DNA of 64,000 bases from Anaeromicropila populeti (GTDB lineage: Bacteria > Bacillota > Clostridia > Lachnospirales > Lachnospiraceae), in the NCBI RefSeq assembly GCF_900112775.1, contig NZ_FOYZ01000016.1:1-64000 (forward strand). The letters run 5' to 3'. A model generated the notes under the pieces. It was not told the DNA's origin. It did no database searches and saw only the letters and a program-made list of their open reading frames with translations. Position numbers and translations under genes: made by a program. Positions 53,304 to 61,302 of the stretch are shown one piece after another (positions within the stretch are counted from its first letter, which is position 1; each line of letters opens with the position of its first letter).

Positions 53304-54446
53304 TTGGAACGAGACAATGTACAGGAAACTATAATAAAAGAAGCAGAATTATTTGTAAAAGAGGAAGTTCGTCCTTATGTGAATGAATTTGAAGAAAATC
53401 AGGGAATATCAAAAGAGCTAATAAAGAAAATGGCAGAAAAAGGGTATCTTGCGGCGCCGTTTCCGAAGGAGTATGGGGGATTAGAACTAGACCCAGTTTA
53501 TTACGGTTTATTTACAGAAGTTTTTGGAAAAGCAAGTGATGCCACAAGAGCATTGATTACTGTACATACTTCTCTTGTTGGTCAAACACTGCTTCGATTC
53601 GGAACCAGTGAACAGAAAGAGAAATGGCTGCCTAAGATGGCAAAGGGTGAAGTAATAGGAGCTTTTGGGCTGTCAGAACCAGAAACAGGTTCGGATGCGA
53701 AAAATGTGCAGACTACATGGGAAGAAAAAGAGGATTGTTATGTCATTAACGGTACAAAAAAATGGATTACCTTTGGACATCTGGCAGATTTGTTTATTAT
53801 AATTGCATCTAATCAAGGAAAAAGTACAGCATTTTTAGTGGAAAGATCTTTTGAAGGAGTTGAAACAAAACGTGTGGAAGGATTAATGGTGGCACGCACA
53901 ACTTATCTGGCAGAGATTAGTCTGAATCAGGTTTGTATTCCAAAAGAAAATGTGCTGGGAAAAGTAAATTATGGATTTGAATATATTGTGTCAGCGGCAC
54001 TTGACTATGGAAGATACAGTATTGCTTGGGCTGGAGTAGGACTTGCCCAGGAGGCACTAGAAGCAATGGTTACATATTCCCGAAAGAGAGAACAATTTGG
54101 ACAGAAATTAAGAAATTTTCAATTAGTAAGAGGAATGATAGGCGATGCAGTGACAAAAGTACATGCTGCCAGGGCATTGTGTGTGCGGGCTGGTGAATTA
54201 AGAAAAGAAAAGAACAAAGACGCTATTATTGAAACAACGATGTCTAAGTATTATACATCAAAGGTTGCAGTGGAAGTGACAAGTGATGCATTACAGGTTC
54301 ATGGTGCCATTGGATTTACCAGCCAGTATCCAGTAGAAAGACTGTATCGAGAAGCAAAAGTGCTGGAGATAATTGAAGGTTCCTCTCAAATGCAGCAGGA
54401 GATGATATCTGATTATGGTTTAATGCGGTATTTTAAAAGGAGGTAA
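53304..54446 (+). CDS. Acyl-CoA dehydrogenase-like protein (FkbI/ZmaE-like)
   Basis: 380-residue flavin enzyme. TTG start at 53304 with AGGAGG 7 bases upstream. Motifs: YGGLELDPVYYGL, FGLSEPETGSDA, KKWITFGHLAD, YSRKREQFGQKL, and C-terminal QVHGAIGFTSQYPVERLYREAKVLEIIEGSSQ (seen as separate blocks). In a pathway with FkbH-, FkbK- and FkbJ-like genes, it most likely oxidises a glyceryl/hydroxymalonyl-ACP intermediate at the carbon-carbon or alcohol step, as FkbI does for methoxymalonyl-ACP. A general beta-oxidation role is less likely, since no other beta-oxidation genes are here. Confidence 0.85.
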   Translation: MERDNVQETIIKEAELFVKEEVRPYVNEFEENQGISKELIKKMAEKGYLAAPFPKEYGGLELDPVYYGLFTEVFGKASDATRALITVHTSLVGQTLLRFGTSEQKEKWLPKMAKGEVIGAFGLSEPETGSDAKNVQTTWEEKEDCYVINGTKKWITFGHLADLFIIIASNQGKSTAFLVERSFEGVETKRVEGLMVARTTYLAEISLNQVCIPKENVLGKVNYGFEYIVSAALDYGRYSIAWAGVGLAQEALEAMVTYSRKREQFGQKLRNFQLVRGMIGDAVTKVHAARALCVRAGELRKEKNKDAIIETTMSKYYTSKVAVEVTSDALQVHGAIGFTSQYPVERLYREAKVLEIIEGSSQMQQEMISDYGLMRYFKRR

Positions 54447-54449
54447 TAA

Positions 54450-55406
54450 ATGAAATATGCTATGTTATTTCCAGGACAGGGATGTCAGTATATGGGGATG
54501 TGTAAAGAGCTGATTCAAGAATTTTCAGCAGCAAAAAAAATATTTGAAGAAGCAGATGAAGTATTAGGTTTTGGATTAACAAAACTTATGCTGCATGGAG
54601 ATATGGAAACCACAACATTATCTGAAAATGCCCAGCCAGCAGTAGTGACAGCTAGTTATGCACTGTTCCGGGTTTTTGAAGAAGAAACAGGATTACAAGT
54701 AACAGATGGAATTGGTCATAGTCTTGGAGAAATTTCAGCTTTAACCGCCGCAGGTGCTATGTCATTTTCAGATGCTGTGTTATATGCCAGAAAAAGAGGA
54801 AGTCTGATGCAGAGTGCAGTTTGTGAAAAAAGGGGTAGAGCTGGTATTGTAGTTGATACAGAAGTAAAGGCACTTACTAAAATAGTAGATACAATTTGTG
54901 CTGAACATTTTGTTACAATTTCAGGATACAATTCCCCTAGACAGTTTATTGTAGCTGGAGAACAAAAGGCACTGCGTCTTTTAGATGATGCAGTAGAACA
55001 AGAAGGCGGGCAGTTTATACCGTTTCGTATGATGCCGATGAAAGCAGACGCACCATATCACACTATTTTAATGGATTACATAAAACCAGATTTGGAACAG
55101 GCATTACAAAGGATTACCTTTCAAAGACCAAAGTTTAATATTTGGTCCACAGTAACTGGGGAAGTCATCCAGCCTGAGGACAATATTGCTGAAATATTAG
55201 GAAAACAGCTGATAACTCCAGTTCGCTGGATGCAGGTGTTGGAAAAGGTACATAAGGAAGGTGCAGAATGTTTTGTTGATATTGGTCCAAATGAAATTAA
55301 CCGGAATTTAGTAAAAGAAAACAAAACATTACCAGTTTGCTATGCTTTTGATAAGGAAGAAGACAAAAAAGTTATTTTAACTATGGCGAAAGAGGGAGGA
55401 AATTAA
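54450..55406 (+). CDS. Discrete acyltransferase (FenF/ZmaF/FabD-like trans-AT)
   Basis: 318 aa. MLFPGQGCQYMGM opens the fold; catalytic Ser91 in GHSLGE and His204 in APYHT are in place, and an Arg typical of acyl-carboxylate binding lies in RKRGSLMQ. It should load malonate, or hydroxymalonate from its ACP, onto carriers of modules that lack AT. The APYH box is unlike the malonyl-type HAFH of AT1, which may mean another substrate. In mycosubtilin and iturin clusters a similar discrete AT (FenF/ItuD) serves the KS of the loading protein. Start ATG 54450 with AAAAGGAGG. Confidence 0.9.
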   Translation: MKYAMLFPGQGCQYMGMCKELIQEFSAAKKIFEEADEVLGFGLTKLMLHGDMETTTLSENAQPAVVTASYALFRVFEEETGLQVTDGIGHSLGEISALTAAGAMSFSDAVLYARKRGSLMQSAVCEKRGRAGIVVDTEVKALTKIVDTICAEHFVTISGYNSPRQFIVAGEQKALRLLDDAVEQEGGQFIPFRMMPMKADAPYHTILMDYIKPDLEQALQRITFQRPKFNIWSTVTGEVIQPEDNIAEILGKQLITPVRWMQVLEKVHKEGAECFVDIGPNEINRNLVKENKTLPVCYAFDKEEDKKVILTMAKEGGN

Positions 55407-55407
55407 A

Positions 55408-56736
55408 ATGGAGCAAGCTCTTAGTAAAATGCAGGAATATAATCAAAGAGTAAAAAAGCTCCTGCCAGGAGGAGTTCATTATAATTTTAATCTTCCATGG
55501 GAGGAAACACCGATTCATTTTGTAAAGGCTAAAAAAAGCCGCGTCTGGGATATGAATGGCAAGGAATATTTGGACTTATATGCAAGGTTTGGTGCATTTA
55601 TTGTTGGCCATGGAAATGAAGAATATAATGAAAGTTTAAAAGAAACCATTGACCGGGTTCTTTCTGTGAGTCATTTTGATTTAGATGCAGAAGCACTAGA
55701 ATTAATTGCTCAATTTATTCCTTCTGCTGAAATGATACGTTTTGGATTGTCTGGAACTGAAATTGTACAAAATGCGCTTCGTCTTGCCAGGGCATATACA
55801 GGAAAAAACAGATTTGTTCGTTTTATAGGGCATTATCATGGAAATGCAGATAATATTATGGGTGGTAAGCCGGTAAATAAAGAAGAACCAGTTCCTTCTG
55901 ATTACAAAGGAGATTTAAAAGGTACGGAAGGAAGGGCAAAGGACATATTAGAAAATCAATCCTATCTGATTCCCTGGAATGATGACCAGGTATTAGAAGA
56001 TTTGCTGATTCGTAAAGGTGATGAGATAGCAGCGGTAATTATGGAACCAGTTTGTGTCAATGGGGGAAGTGTTATGCCTGCGCCAGAATATTTAAAGAAG
56101 GTAAGAAGCTTATGCGACCAATATCAGGTTGTATTAATCTTTGATGAAATTATAACAGGCTTTCGTATGGGAATTGGTGGAGCACAAAAAGAATTTGGCG
56201 TAACGCCTGATCTGACCACATTGGGTAAAGCAATTGCAGGTGGCGGTGTACCAGTTTCTGCACTGGCAGGAAAAAAAGAGATTATGCAGCTCTTAGTTGA
56301 TAAAAAAGTAGTTCATGCAGGTACCTTTAACGGATATCCTCTTGGAACTGCTGCGGTTAAATCAACCCTTGAGATGTTAAGCAGGAATCAAGGAGAAGCT
56401 ATTGTAAAAATGAATAAAAGAGCAACTGATATATATCAGATTATGAAAGCAGAAGCAGATAAAGTGGGACTTCCGCTTACGATACAAGGACCTTGTGGAT
56501 GTGCGGCTTATCACTGCACAAATAAGGAGTTAGAGAATCCTTCGCAGTATTCTTTCGATATTATGTCATTGGATATTATATTAAATACTAATCTTGCAAA
56601 AAATGGAATACTTGTTTCTAGTATTTCCAGATTGTATCCAAATATTTCACTGGATCAAGAGGATGTAGACTGGTTCCGCAGTCATGTGAAACAAGCATTA
56701 GAAGAAACAAAAGAATTATATGATGAAATGATGTAA
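55408..56736 (+). CDS. PLP aminotransferase, class III, GSA-type (beta-aminating AMT)
   Basis: 442-residue PLP enzyme of the glutamate-1-semialdehyde aminomutase type. PLP Lys274 in TLGKAIAGGGVP and the Asp in IFDEIITGFRMG are intact; GAQKEFGVTPDLTTLG is typical. In iturin-family synthetases a related AMT domain replaces the beta-keto group of a fatty-acyl carrier by an amine. Here the enzyme is free-standing and sits after the FAAL-T-KS, ACP and AT genes, so the same role is inferred. It is not the haem enzyme GSA-AM, as no tetrapyrrole genes are nearby. ATG 55408, GGAGG upstream. Confidence 0.88.
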   Translation: MEQALSKMQEYNQRVKKLLPGGVHYNFNLPWEETPIHFVKAKKSRVWDMNGKEYLDLYARFGAFIVGHGNEEYNESLKETIDRVLSVSHFDLDAEALELIAQFIPSAEMIRFGLSGTEIVQNALRLARAYTGKNRFVRFIGHYHGNADNIMGGKPVNKEEPVPSDYKGDLKGTEGRAKDILENQSYLIPWNDDQVLEDLLIRKGDEIAAVIMEPVCVNGGSVMPAPEYLKKVRSLCDQYQVVLIFDEIITGFRMGIGGAQKEFGVTPDLTTLGKAIAGGGVPVSALAGKKEIMQLLVDKKVVHAGTFNGYPLGTAAVKSTLEMLSRNQGEAIVKMNKRATDIYQIMKAEADKVGLPLTIQGPCGCAAYHCTNKELENPSQYSFDIMSLDIILNTNLAKNGILVSSISRLYPNISLDQEDVDWFRSHVKQALEETKELYDEMM

Positions 56737-56753
56737 TGATAAGGAGGGATAAA

Positions 56754-57605
56754 ATGCAGCAAAAAGTAATTGCAATTGTTGGAGCAGGAGTAATGGGAGC
56801 AGCCACTGCGCTGGATGTTGCTTGGTATGGAAATCAAGTTTTGTTAAAAGATATATCCACAGATATTTTAGAGCAGGCAAAAAAAATGATTAAAAAAGAA
56901 TATCGTTCTGCCTGTATGCTGAAAAAGGAATATTGTGCTGTTAAGTTTGATGAAATAATAAGTAGAATTTCATTGCAGGATACTTATGATAATTTTGATA
57001 AAGCAGATTTGGTAATTGAAAATATTTGTGAAAACATTAATAAAAAGAAGGAAGTATACATGGAGCTTAAGGAAGCATGTAGAAAAGATGTAATATATAT
57101 GTTAAATACAAGCTGTATTTCTATAACAAAATTAGCATCTTATTTACCAGATTCTACAAGAGTAATTGGTACACATTTAATGAATCCTGTTCCTTTAAAA
57201 ACAATGGTAGAAGTAATTAGGGGATATCATACTTCACATGAAACAGAAGAAAAGGTAATGGATTTTTTAAAAAGTTTAGGAAAATCTCCTATTACAATTG
57301 ATGATTTACCTGGTTTTGTTTCAAATCGTCTGTCACACCTTTTTATGAATGAAGCAGCTTATATTGTGCAAGATGGAATTGCAACTCCTGAACAGGTTGA
57401 CGCTATTATGAAGCAAGGTTTCAGTCATAAAGCCGGTCCTTTAGAAACAGCAGATTTAATTGGACTGGATACGGTAGTAGATTCATTAGAAATTTTGTAT
57501 CAAAGTTATCAGGATCCAAAATTCAGATGTTGTCCATTGTTAAGAAAAATGGTAGATGCTGGACTTTTGGGACGTAAGAGTGGAAGGGGATTTTACAAAT
57601 ATTAA
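56754..57605 (+). CDS. 3-hydroxyacyl-CoA dehydrogenase-like protein (FkbK/ZmaG-like)
   Basis: 283 aa, NAD-dependent. The ATG at 56754 follows AAGGAGGG; the longer frame from 56736 overlaps the AMT stop. Rossmann start AIVGAGVMGAATALD, catalytic-region GTHLMNPVPL, PGFVSNRL and GPLETADLIGLD match 3-hydroxybutyryl-CoA dehydrogenase. With FkbH-, FkbI- and FkbJ-like genes it should oxidise glyceryl-ACP on the way to hydroxymalonyl-ACP, as FkbK/ZmaG do. A clostridial hbd butyrate enzyme is the other option, but the neighbours argue against it. Confidence 0.88.
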   Translation: MQQKVIAIVGAGVMGAATALDVAWYGNQVLLKDISTDILEQAKKMIKKEYRSACMLKKEYCAVKFDEIISRISLQDTYDNFDKADLVIENICENINKKKEVYMELKEACRKDVIYMLNTSCISITKLASYLPDSTRVIGTHLMNPVPLKTMVEVIRGYHTSHETEEKVMDFLKSLGKSPITIDDLPGFVSNRLSHLFMNEAAYIVQDGIATPEQVDAIMKQGFSHKAGPLETADLIGLDTVVDSLEILYQSYQDPKFRCCPLLRKMVDAGLLGRKSGRGFYKY

Positions 57606-57617
57606 AGGGAGGTACCT

Positions 57618-58652
57618 ATGGAAAAAGATGTAGAAATTAAATGTGTTGTATGGGATTTAGATAATACCATTTGGCAAGGGGTATTAATGGAAGGCAGCAA
57701 TGTTTCACTAATGCCAGAGATTAATGAAATCATTAAAACATTAGACAGCAGAGGGATTTTACAAGCTATTGCAAGTAAAAATGACTATGAACTTGCAATA
57801 GAAAAATTAAGAGAACTGGGTCTGGAGGAGTATTTCATTTATCCTGAAATCCATTGGGATGCAAAATCCTTTTCTATAGCCAATATACAAAAAAATATAA
57901 ACATTGGAATGAATACGATTCTTTTTGTGGATGATCAGGAATTTGAGCTGGAAGAGGTGCAGACTGCACATCCAGAGGTTACTTGTATTCATGCAAAAGA
58001 ATATAAAAAGCTGTTAGATAATCCAAGACTGAACCCTCGTTTTATTACCGTTGATTCTGCCCGTAGAAGAAAAATGTATCAGGATGACTACATAAGAAAA
58101 CAGGCAGAGAAAGAATATAAAGGACCTTCAAATGCATTTTTAGCTACACTAAATATGAAATTTACAATTAGTGAAGCGGGAGAAGAGGATTTAAAAAGAG
58201 CGGAGGAGCTTACGGTAAGAACTAATCAGCTGAATGCAACAGGGGTAACCTATAGTTATGAAGAATTGAATGTGATTAGAAAATCCAGTCAACATAAACT
58301 GCTGGTCTGTGAACTGGAAGACAAGTATGGCACCTATGGAAAAATAGGATTGGCATTAATTCATATGCTGGAAGACCACTGGAAGCTGGAAATGATGCTG
58401 ATGTCCTGTCGTGTAGTATCAAGAGGAGTGGGAACGGTCCTTTTAAGTTATATTATGAAGGAAGCAAAGAAGCAAAATAAATATTTACTGGCAGATTTTC
58501 GTGATACAGGAAGAAACCGTATGATGAATGTCAGTTTCCGCTTTGCAGGTTTTCAGGAAAAATTCTCAGATGGACAAGGAACCTATGTGTTAGAAAACAA
58601 TCTGGAAAATATACAAGAATACCCAGATTATATAGAGCTTTATATAAAATAA
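57618..58652 (+). CDS. FkbH-like HAD-family glyceryl-ACP synthase
   Basis: 344 aa. An N-terminal HAD domain (about 1-145) has the nucleophile motif VWDLDNTIW, SKNDYELAI and VDDQEFELEEV; a GNAT-like C-terminal half (about 160-344) contains FTISEAGEEDL and SRGVGTVLLSYIM. This two-part layout defines FkbH proteins, which take the three-carbon unit of 1,3-bisphosphoglycerate, remove phosphate and load glycerate on an FkbJ-type ACP. The matching ACP gene follows 25 bases later. Start ATG 57618 with GGGAGG. Confidence 0.92.
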   Translation: MEKDVEIKCVVWDLDNTIWQGVLMEGSNVSLMPEINEIIKTLDSRGILQAIASKNDYELAIEKLRELGLEEYFIYPEIHWDAKSFSIANIQKNINIGMNTILFVDDQEFELEEVQTAHPEVTCIHAKEYKKLLDNPRLNPRFITVDSARRRKMYQDDYIRKQAEKEYKGPSNAFLATLNMKFTISEAGEEDLKRAEELTVRTNQLNATGVTYSYEELNVIRKSSQHKLLVCELEDKYGTYGKIGLALIHMLEDHWKLEMMLMSCRVVSRGVGTVLLSYIMKEAKKQNKYLLADFRDTGRNRMMNVSFRFAGFQEKFSDGQGTYVLENNLENIQEYPDYIELYIK

Positions 58653-58677
58653 AAATATACTTTTTTGGAGGTTAATC

Positions 58678-58929
58678 ATGGAATTTAAAAATGAAATACG
58701 GGAATTTATAGGGGAAAATTTATTAATTGATGATGAAAATGTGACATTTACAGATGATGACAATTATTTTCAGATGGGATTTGTAAATTCATTATTTGCT
58801 ATGAAATTAGTAGATTTTGTAGAACAAAAATTTGACTTTGAAATTGAAAATGATGAGTTAGACATTAAAAATTTTAGTACCATTAATAATTTAGTGGAAT
58901 TAATTCAAAAAAAACTAAAAAATAAATAA
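58678..58929 (+). CDS. FkbJ/ZmaD-like acyl carrier protein
   Basis: 83-residue carrier. The phosphopantetheine Ser is in FVNSLFAMKLVDFVEQKF, with DELDIKNFSTINN after it, a pattern I recognise from ACPs of the methoxymalonyl/hydroxymalonyl pathways, and unlike the other two discrete ACPs in this operon. It directly follows the FkbH-like gene, which should load it with a glyceryl unit that is then oxidised to hydroxymalonyl-ACP. TTTGGAGG ribosome site. Confidence 0.9.
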   Translation: MEFKNEIREFIGENLLIDDENVTFTDDDNYFQMGFVNSLFAMKLVDFVEQKFDFEIENDELDIKNFSTINNLVELIQKKLKNK

Positions 58930-58945
58930 ATATTGGGAGGAACAA

Positions 58946-59779
58946 ATGAAAAATAGTAATAAATATTTAGCATTATATTTAGGAATTTCCTTTGGCTGCT
59001 GCTGGGGGGTTGGTCTTGCCTTTATTTTATTTGGAGAGGCACTGACAGCTGTTGTGGGAGAACTAACATTAACTCATCCACTTGCAATTATTGCTCTGTA
59101 CTCACCAAGTATTGCAGGTCTTATTACATATGCAGCTATGGGAGGCATGGATGCGTTAAAGAAAATATTGTTTAAATTAATTCCCCAAAAGCAGGATTTG
59201 TTTTGGTTTCCAGTTCTTTTTGTAGTATTTGTATTATTTGCTGCAAGTATGCATTACGGGTGTGTTCTATTTGGTATTTCATTGCCCAAAATGACATATA
59301 GCATACCTAGAATGATTATAGAAGCACTTAGAAATTTAATTGAAGAAACTGGTTTAATAGGTGGTGTGTTTGGATGGATTGGTTTTTTACTTCCATTTTT
59401 TCAAAGTAAATTCAAAAGTCAGACAAAGAGTGCTTTATTAACGGGCTTTATATTTGGATTGTGGGTACTTCCTGGATATGTAATATCTTCATTTGGAACT
59501 AGCACAGCATATCCATTTTATGTCATACAGCTTATGGCATTTATTTTATTCTTAAGTTATGTGTTCAATGTTACAAATGGTAATTTACTTTTATACATTT
59601 TTACATTTTGGCTTATGGCTACTGGAAGCCGTCTAAAATTTTATTACTTTATTCCAAGTGTTCAGATTATGCAGATTAGTTACTTTATCATTGGAACCAT
59701 TGTAATACATACTGTTTTTAAAAAGAAAAATATTACGTATACCTTGCAGACGTTTCCAGATTTTTTAGATAATAAATAG
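58946..59779 (+). CDS. CPBP-family membrane protein with missing catalytic residues
   Basis: 277 aa, about seven or eight hydrophobic segments, with the CPBP/CAAX-protease-like layout (LYSPSIAGLI; RNLIEETGLIG; GWIGFLLPF; FIFGLWVLPG; VFNVTNGNLLLY). The glutamate pair of motif 1 is kept, but its Arg is replaced, the His of FxxxWH is a Val, and the late His is replaced by aromatic residues. It is therefore unlikely to be an active protease. Related proteins in peptide antibiotic clusters give self-immunity; that role, or transport, is possible here. ATG 58946 with GGGAGG, within the operon. Confidence 0.75.
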   Translation: MKNSNKYLALYLGISFGCCWGVGLAFILFGEALTAVVGELTLTHPLAIIALYSPSIAGLITYAAMGGMDALKKILFKLIPQKQDLFWFPVLFVVFVLFAASMHYGCVLFGISLPKMTYSIPRMIIEALRNLIEETGLIGGVFGWIGFLLPFFQSKFKSQTKSALLTGFIFGLWVLPGYVISSFGTSTAYPFYVIQLMAFILFLSYVFNVTNGNLLLYIFTFWLMATGSRLKFYYFIPSVQIMQISYFIIGTIVIHTVFKKKNITYTLQTFPDFLDNK

Positions 59780-59794
59780 AGAGGGTATTGATAA

Positions 59795-60535
59795 ATGGAT
59801 ACAAAAGTTTTGCGAAAAGTGAGACAGGGAAATGGGAAGAAGCAGTTAATTTGTTTTCCTTATTTAGGGGGATATGCAAGTGCATTTACAGATGTAATCC
59901 AGGGTTTGGAGGATGATATAGAAGTATGGGTTGTGAATCCTCCTGGACATGGTGGGTGCAGTATTCCTTTAAAAGAAAATATAGATTCTCTTATTTCATT
60001 TTACTATAGTCAAATAAAAGAAATAATAAAGCCGGAATGTCTTTTTTTTGGACACAGTATGGGAGGAGTAGTTGCCTATTTTCTGGTACAAAAAATATTG
60101 GAATGTAAAGAAGTAGAAACCAGTCATATTCAATTGGCAATATCTGCTTCTGGCATTCCCTCTGAGTTTGAAAATAAGTCTTATTCAACTTTATCAGATG
60201 AGGATTTAATTGCTCATGTAGTTTCGTATGGCGGTATGCCAGATGAGATTCTTGCAGAAAAAAGCTTGTTAGATTTTTTAGTGCCTGTTTTTCGCGCTGA
60301 TTTTAAAGTTTTAGAAACAGCAGCTGTACATCTATTTGAAAAAATGGATGTACCTGCTTATATTATATGGGGAAATCAGGATAACATTGTTTCGCTTCAG
60401 GCGGCTTTACAATGGTCTGAATATTTTAAGAGAGAAATAAAATTAATTATTATAGGAGAGGGGGATCATATGTTTTTACATAGTCAGGCACCTGTTGTAG
60501 CGGATCATTTAATGAAAATTTTAGTTATGATGTAA
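59795..60535 (+). CDS. Type II thioesterase
   Basis: 246-residue alpha/beta hydrolase of the GrsT/SrfD type. Catalytic Ser in GHSMGG, Asp in IIWGNQDNIVS and His in GEGDHMFLHSQ; ICFPYLGGYASAF and NPPGHGG are typical. It removes wrong or stalled acyl groups from carriers, and is not the release enzyme of the line. It is the last gene of the operon, 16 bases after the CPBP-like gene. No clear terminator was found between its stop and the next promoter. Confidence 0.93.
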   Translation: MDTKVLRKVRQGNGKKQLICFPYLGGYASAFTDVIQGLEDDIEVWVVNPPGHGGCSIPLKENIDSLISFYYSQIKEIIKPECLFFGHSMGGVVAYFLVQKILECKEVETSHIQLAISASGIPSEFENKSYSTLSDEDLIAHVVSYGGMPDEILAEKSLLDFLVPVFRADFKVLETAAVHLFEKMDVPAYIIWGNQDNIVSLQAALQWSEYFKREIKLIIIGEGDHMFLHSQAPVVADHLMKILVMM

Positions 60536-60570
60536 CCTTATGTATTTTTAAGTAAATAAGAAAAGCGTGA

Positions 60571-60599
60571 TTGACTATTATTGGAAAGAATGTTATACT
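60571..60599 (+). promoter_or_regulatory. Promoter of tetR and the exporter genes
   Basis: TTGACT at 60571-60576 and TATACT at 60594-60599, 17 bases apart. The operator at 60605-60627 covers the expected transcription start. Confidence 0.75.
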
Positions 60600-60604
60600 T
60601 TTAT

Positions 60605-60627
60605 TATAGACCAACGGTCGGTCTATA
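60605..60627. promoter_or_regulatory. TetR-type palindromic operator
   Basis: A 23-bp near-perfect palindrome: TATAGACC at 60605-60612 and GGTCTATA at 60620-60627 around AACGGTC. GACC/GGTC arms are common in TetR/AcrR-type operators. It overlaps the start of transcription, which fits self-repression by the TetR gene that follows. Confidence 0.82.
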
Positions 60628-60644
60628 ATAGGAGGTATTTATAT

Positions 60645-61286
60645 ATGAAGGAATCAAAAAAGACAGAAGAACGGAAAAAAGAGATACTGGATATTGCAGA
60701 ACATCTTTTTCAGACAAAAGGATATGCAGAAACTACCATTATTGATATTTTAGAAGAAGTAGGAATAGCCAAAGGAACTTTTTATTATTATTTTAAGTCA
60801 AAAGAGGAGGTTATGAATTCTATTGTGCTTCGTTGTATGGAAAATGGTGTGTCAGAAGCAAAAGAAATTGCAGTAAATCAGGAAATATCAATATATGAAA
60901 AAGTGGTTAGGATTTTCATGTCATTAGGATCTATGGCACGTCCTAAAGATCAAATTATTGAAAAATTACAGCAGAAACATAGTGCAGAGATGCATCAGAA
61001 AAGCATTGTGGAAACTATTTTACAATTGACACCAGTACTGAATCAGGTAGTAGAACAAGGGATAGCAGAAGGTGAATTTACAACTCCTTTTCCCAAGGAA
61101 ACCATCGAGTTTTTATTATCTTCCTGTCTGGTTTTGTTTGATGAGGGAATTATCCGGTGGACATCTGAGGAGAAGATAAAAAAAATAGAAGCCTTTTCTT
61201 GCATTGCAGAGAGAACATTAGGGGCAGAAAAAGGAAGTTTTCAGTGTATTTGCCAGTTGTATCAGATGATACAAAATAAAAAATGA
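60645..61286 (+). CDS. TetR-family regulator
   Basis: 213 aa. The ATG at 60645 follows AGGAGG; the frame is open back to 60567 but those codons span the operator. An N-terminal TetR DNA-binding domain is clear (EEVGIAKGTFYYYFKSKEE and ILDIAEHLFQTKGYAETTI, in two blocks). The C-terminal half is the ligand-binding part and has no recognisable family. It probably represses its own gene and the exporter genes until a ligand, perhaps the pathway product, binds. Confidence 0.9.
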   Translation: MKESKKTEERKKEILDIAEHLFQTKGYAETTIIDILEEVGIAKGTFYYYFKSKEEVMNSIVLRCMENGVSEAKEIAVNQEISIYEKVVRIFMSLGSMARPKDQIIEKLQQKHSAEMHQKSIVETILQLTPVLNQVVEQGIAEGEFTTPFPKETIEFLLSSCLVLFDEGIIRWTSEEKIKKIEAFSCIAERTLGAEKGSFQCICQLYQMIQNKK

Positions 61287-61302
61287 ACTAAGAGGTAAAG
61301 GT

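Noticed and set aside
55408-56736. Haem-pathway glutamate-1-semialdehyde aminomutase (hemL)
   Set aside because: No tetrapyrrole genes are nearby; its place between a trans-AT and FkbK-like gene fits an AMT.
56754-57605. Butyrate-pathway hbd gene
   Set aside because: No thl, crt or bcd-etfBA genes are nearby, and the FkbH-like gene follows immediately.
53304-58929. Methoxymalonyl-ACP pathway
   Set aside because: No O-methyltransferase (FkbG-like) gene was found among or next to the set, so hydroxymalonyl is preferred.
59795-60535. Thioesterase as the chain-release enzyme
   Set aside because: It is a stand-alone type II (editing) thioesterase by length and motifs, not fused to the last carrier.
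30366-60535. Recent insertion by a mobile element
   Set aside because: No transposase, integrase, tRNA edge or terminal repeats were seen at either end, and base composition looks like the neighbours.
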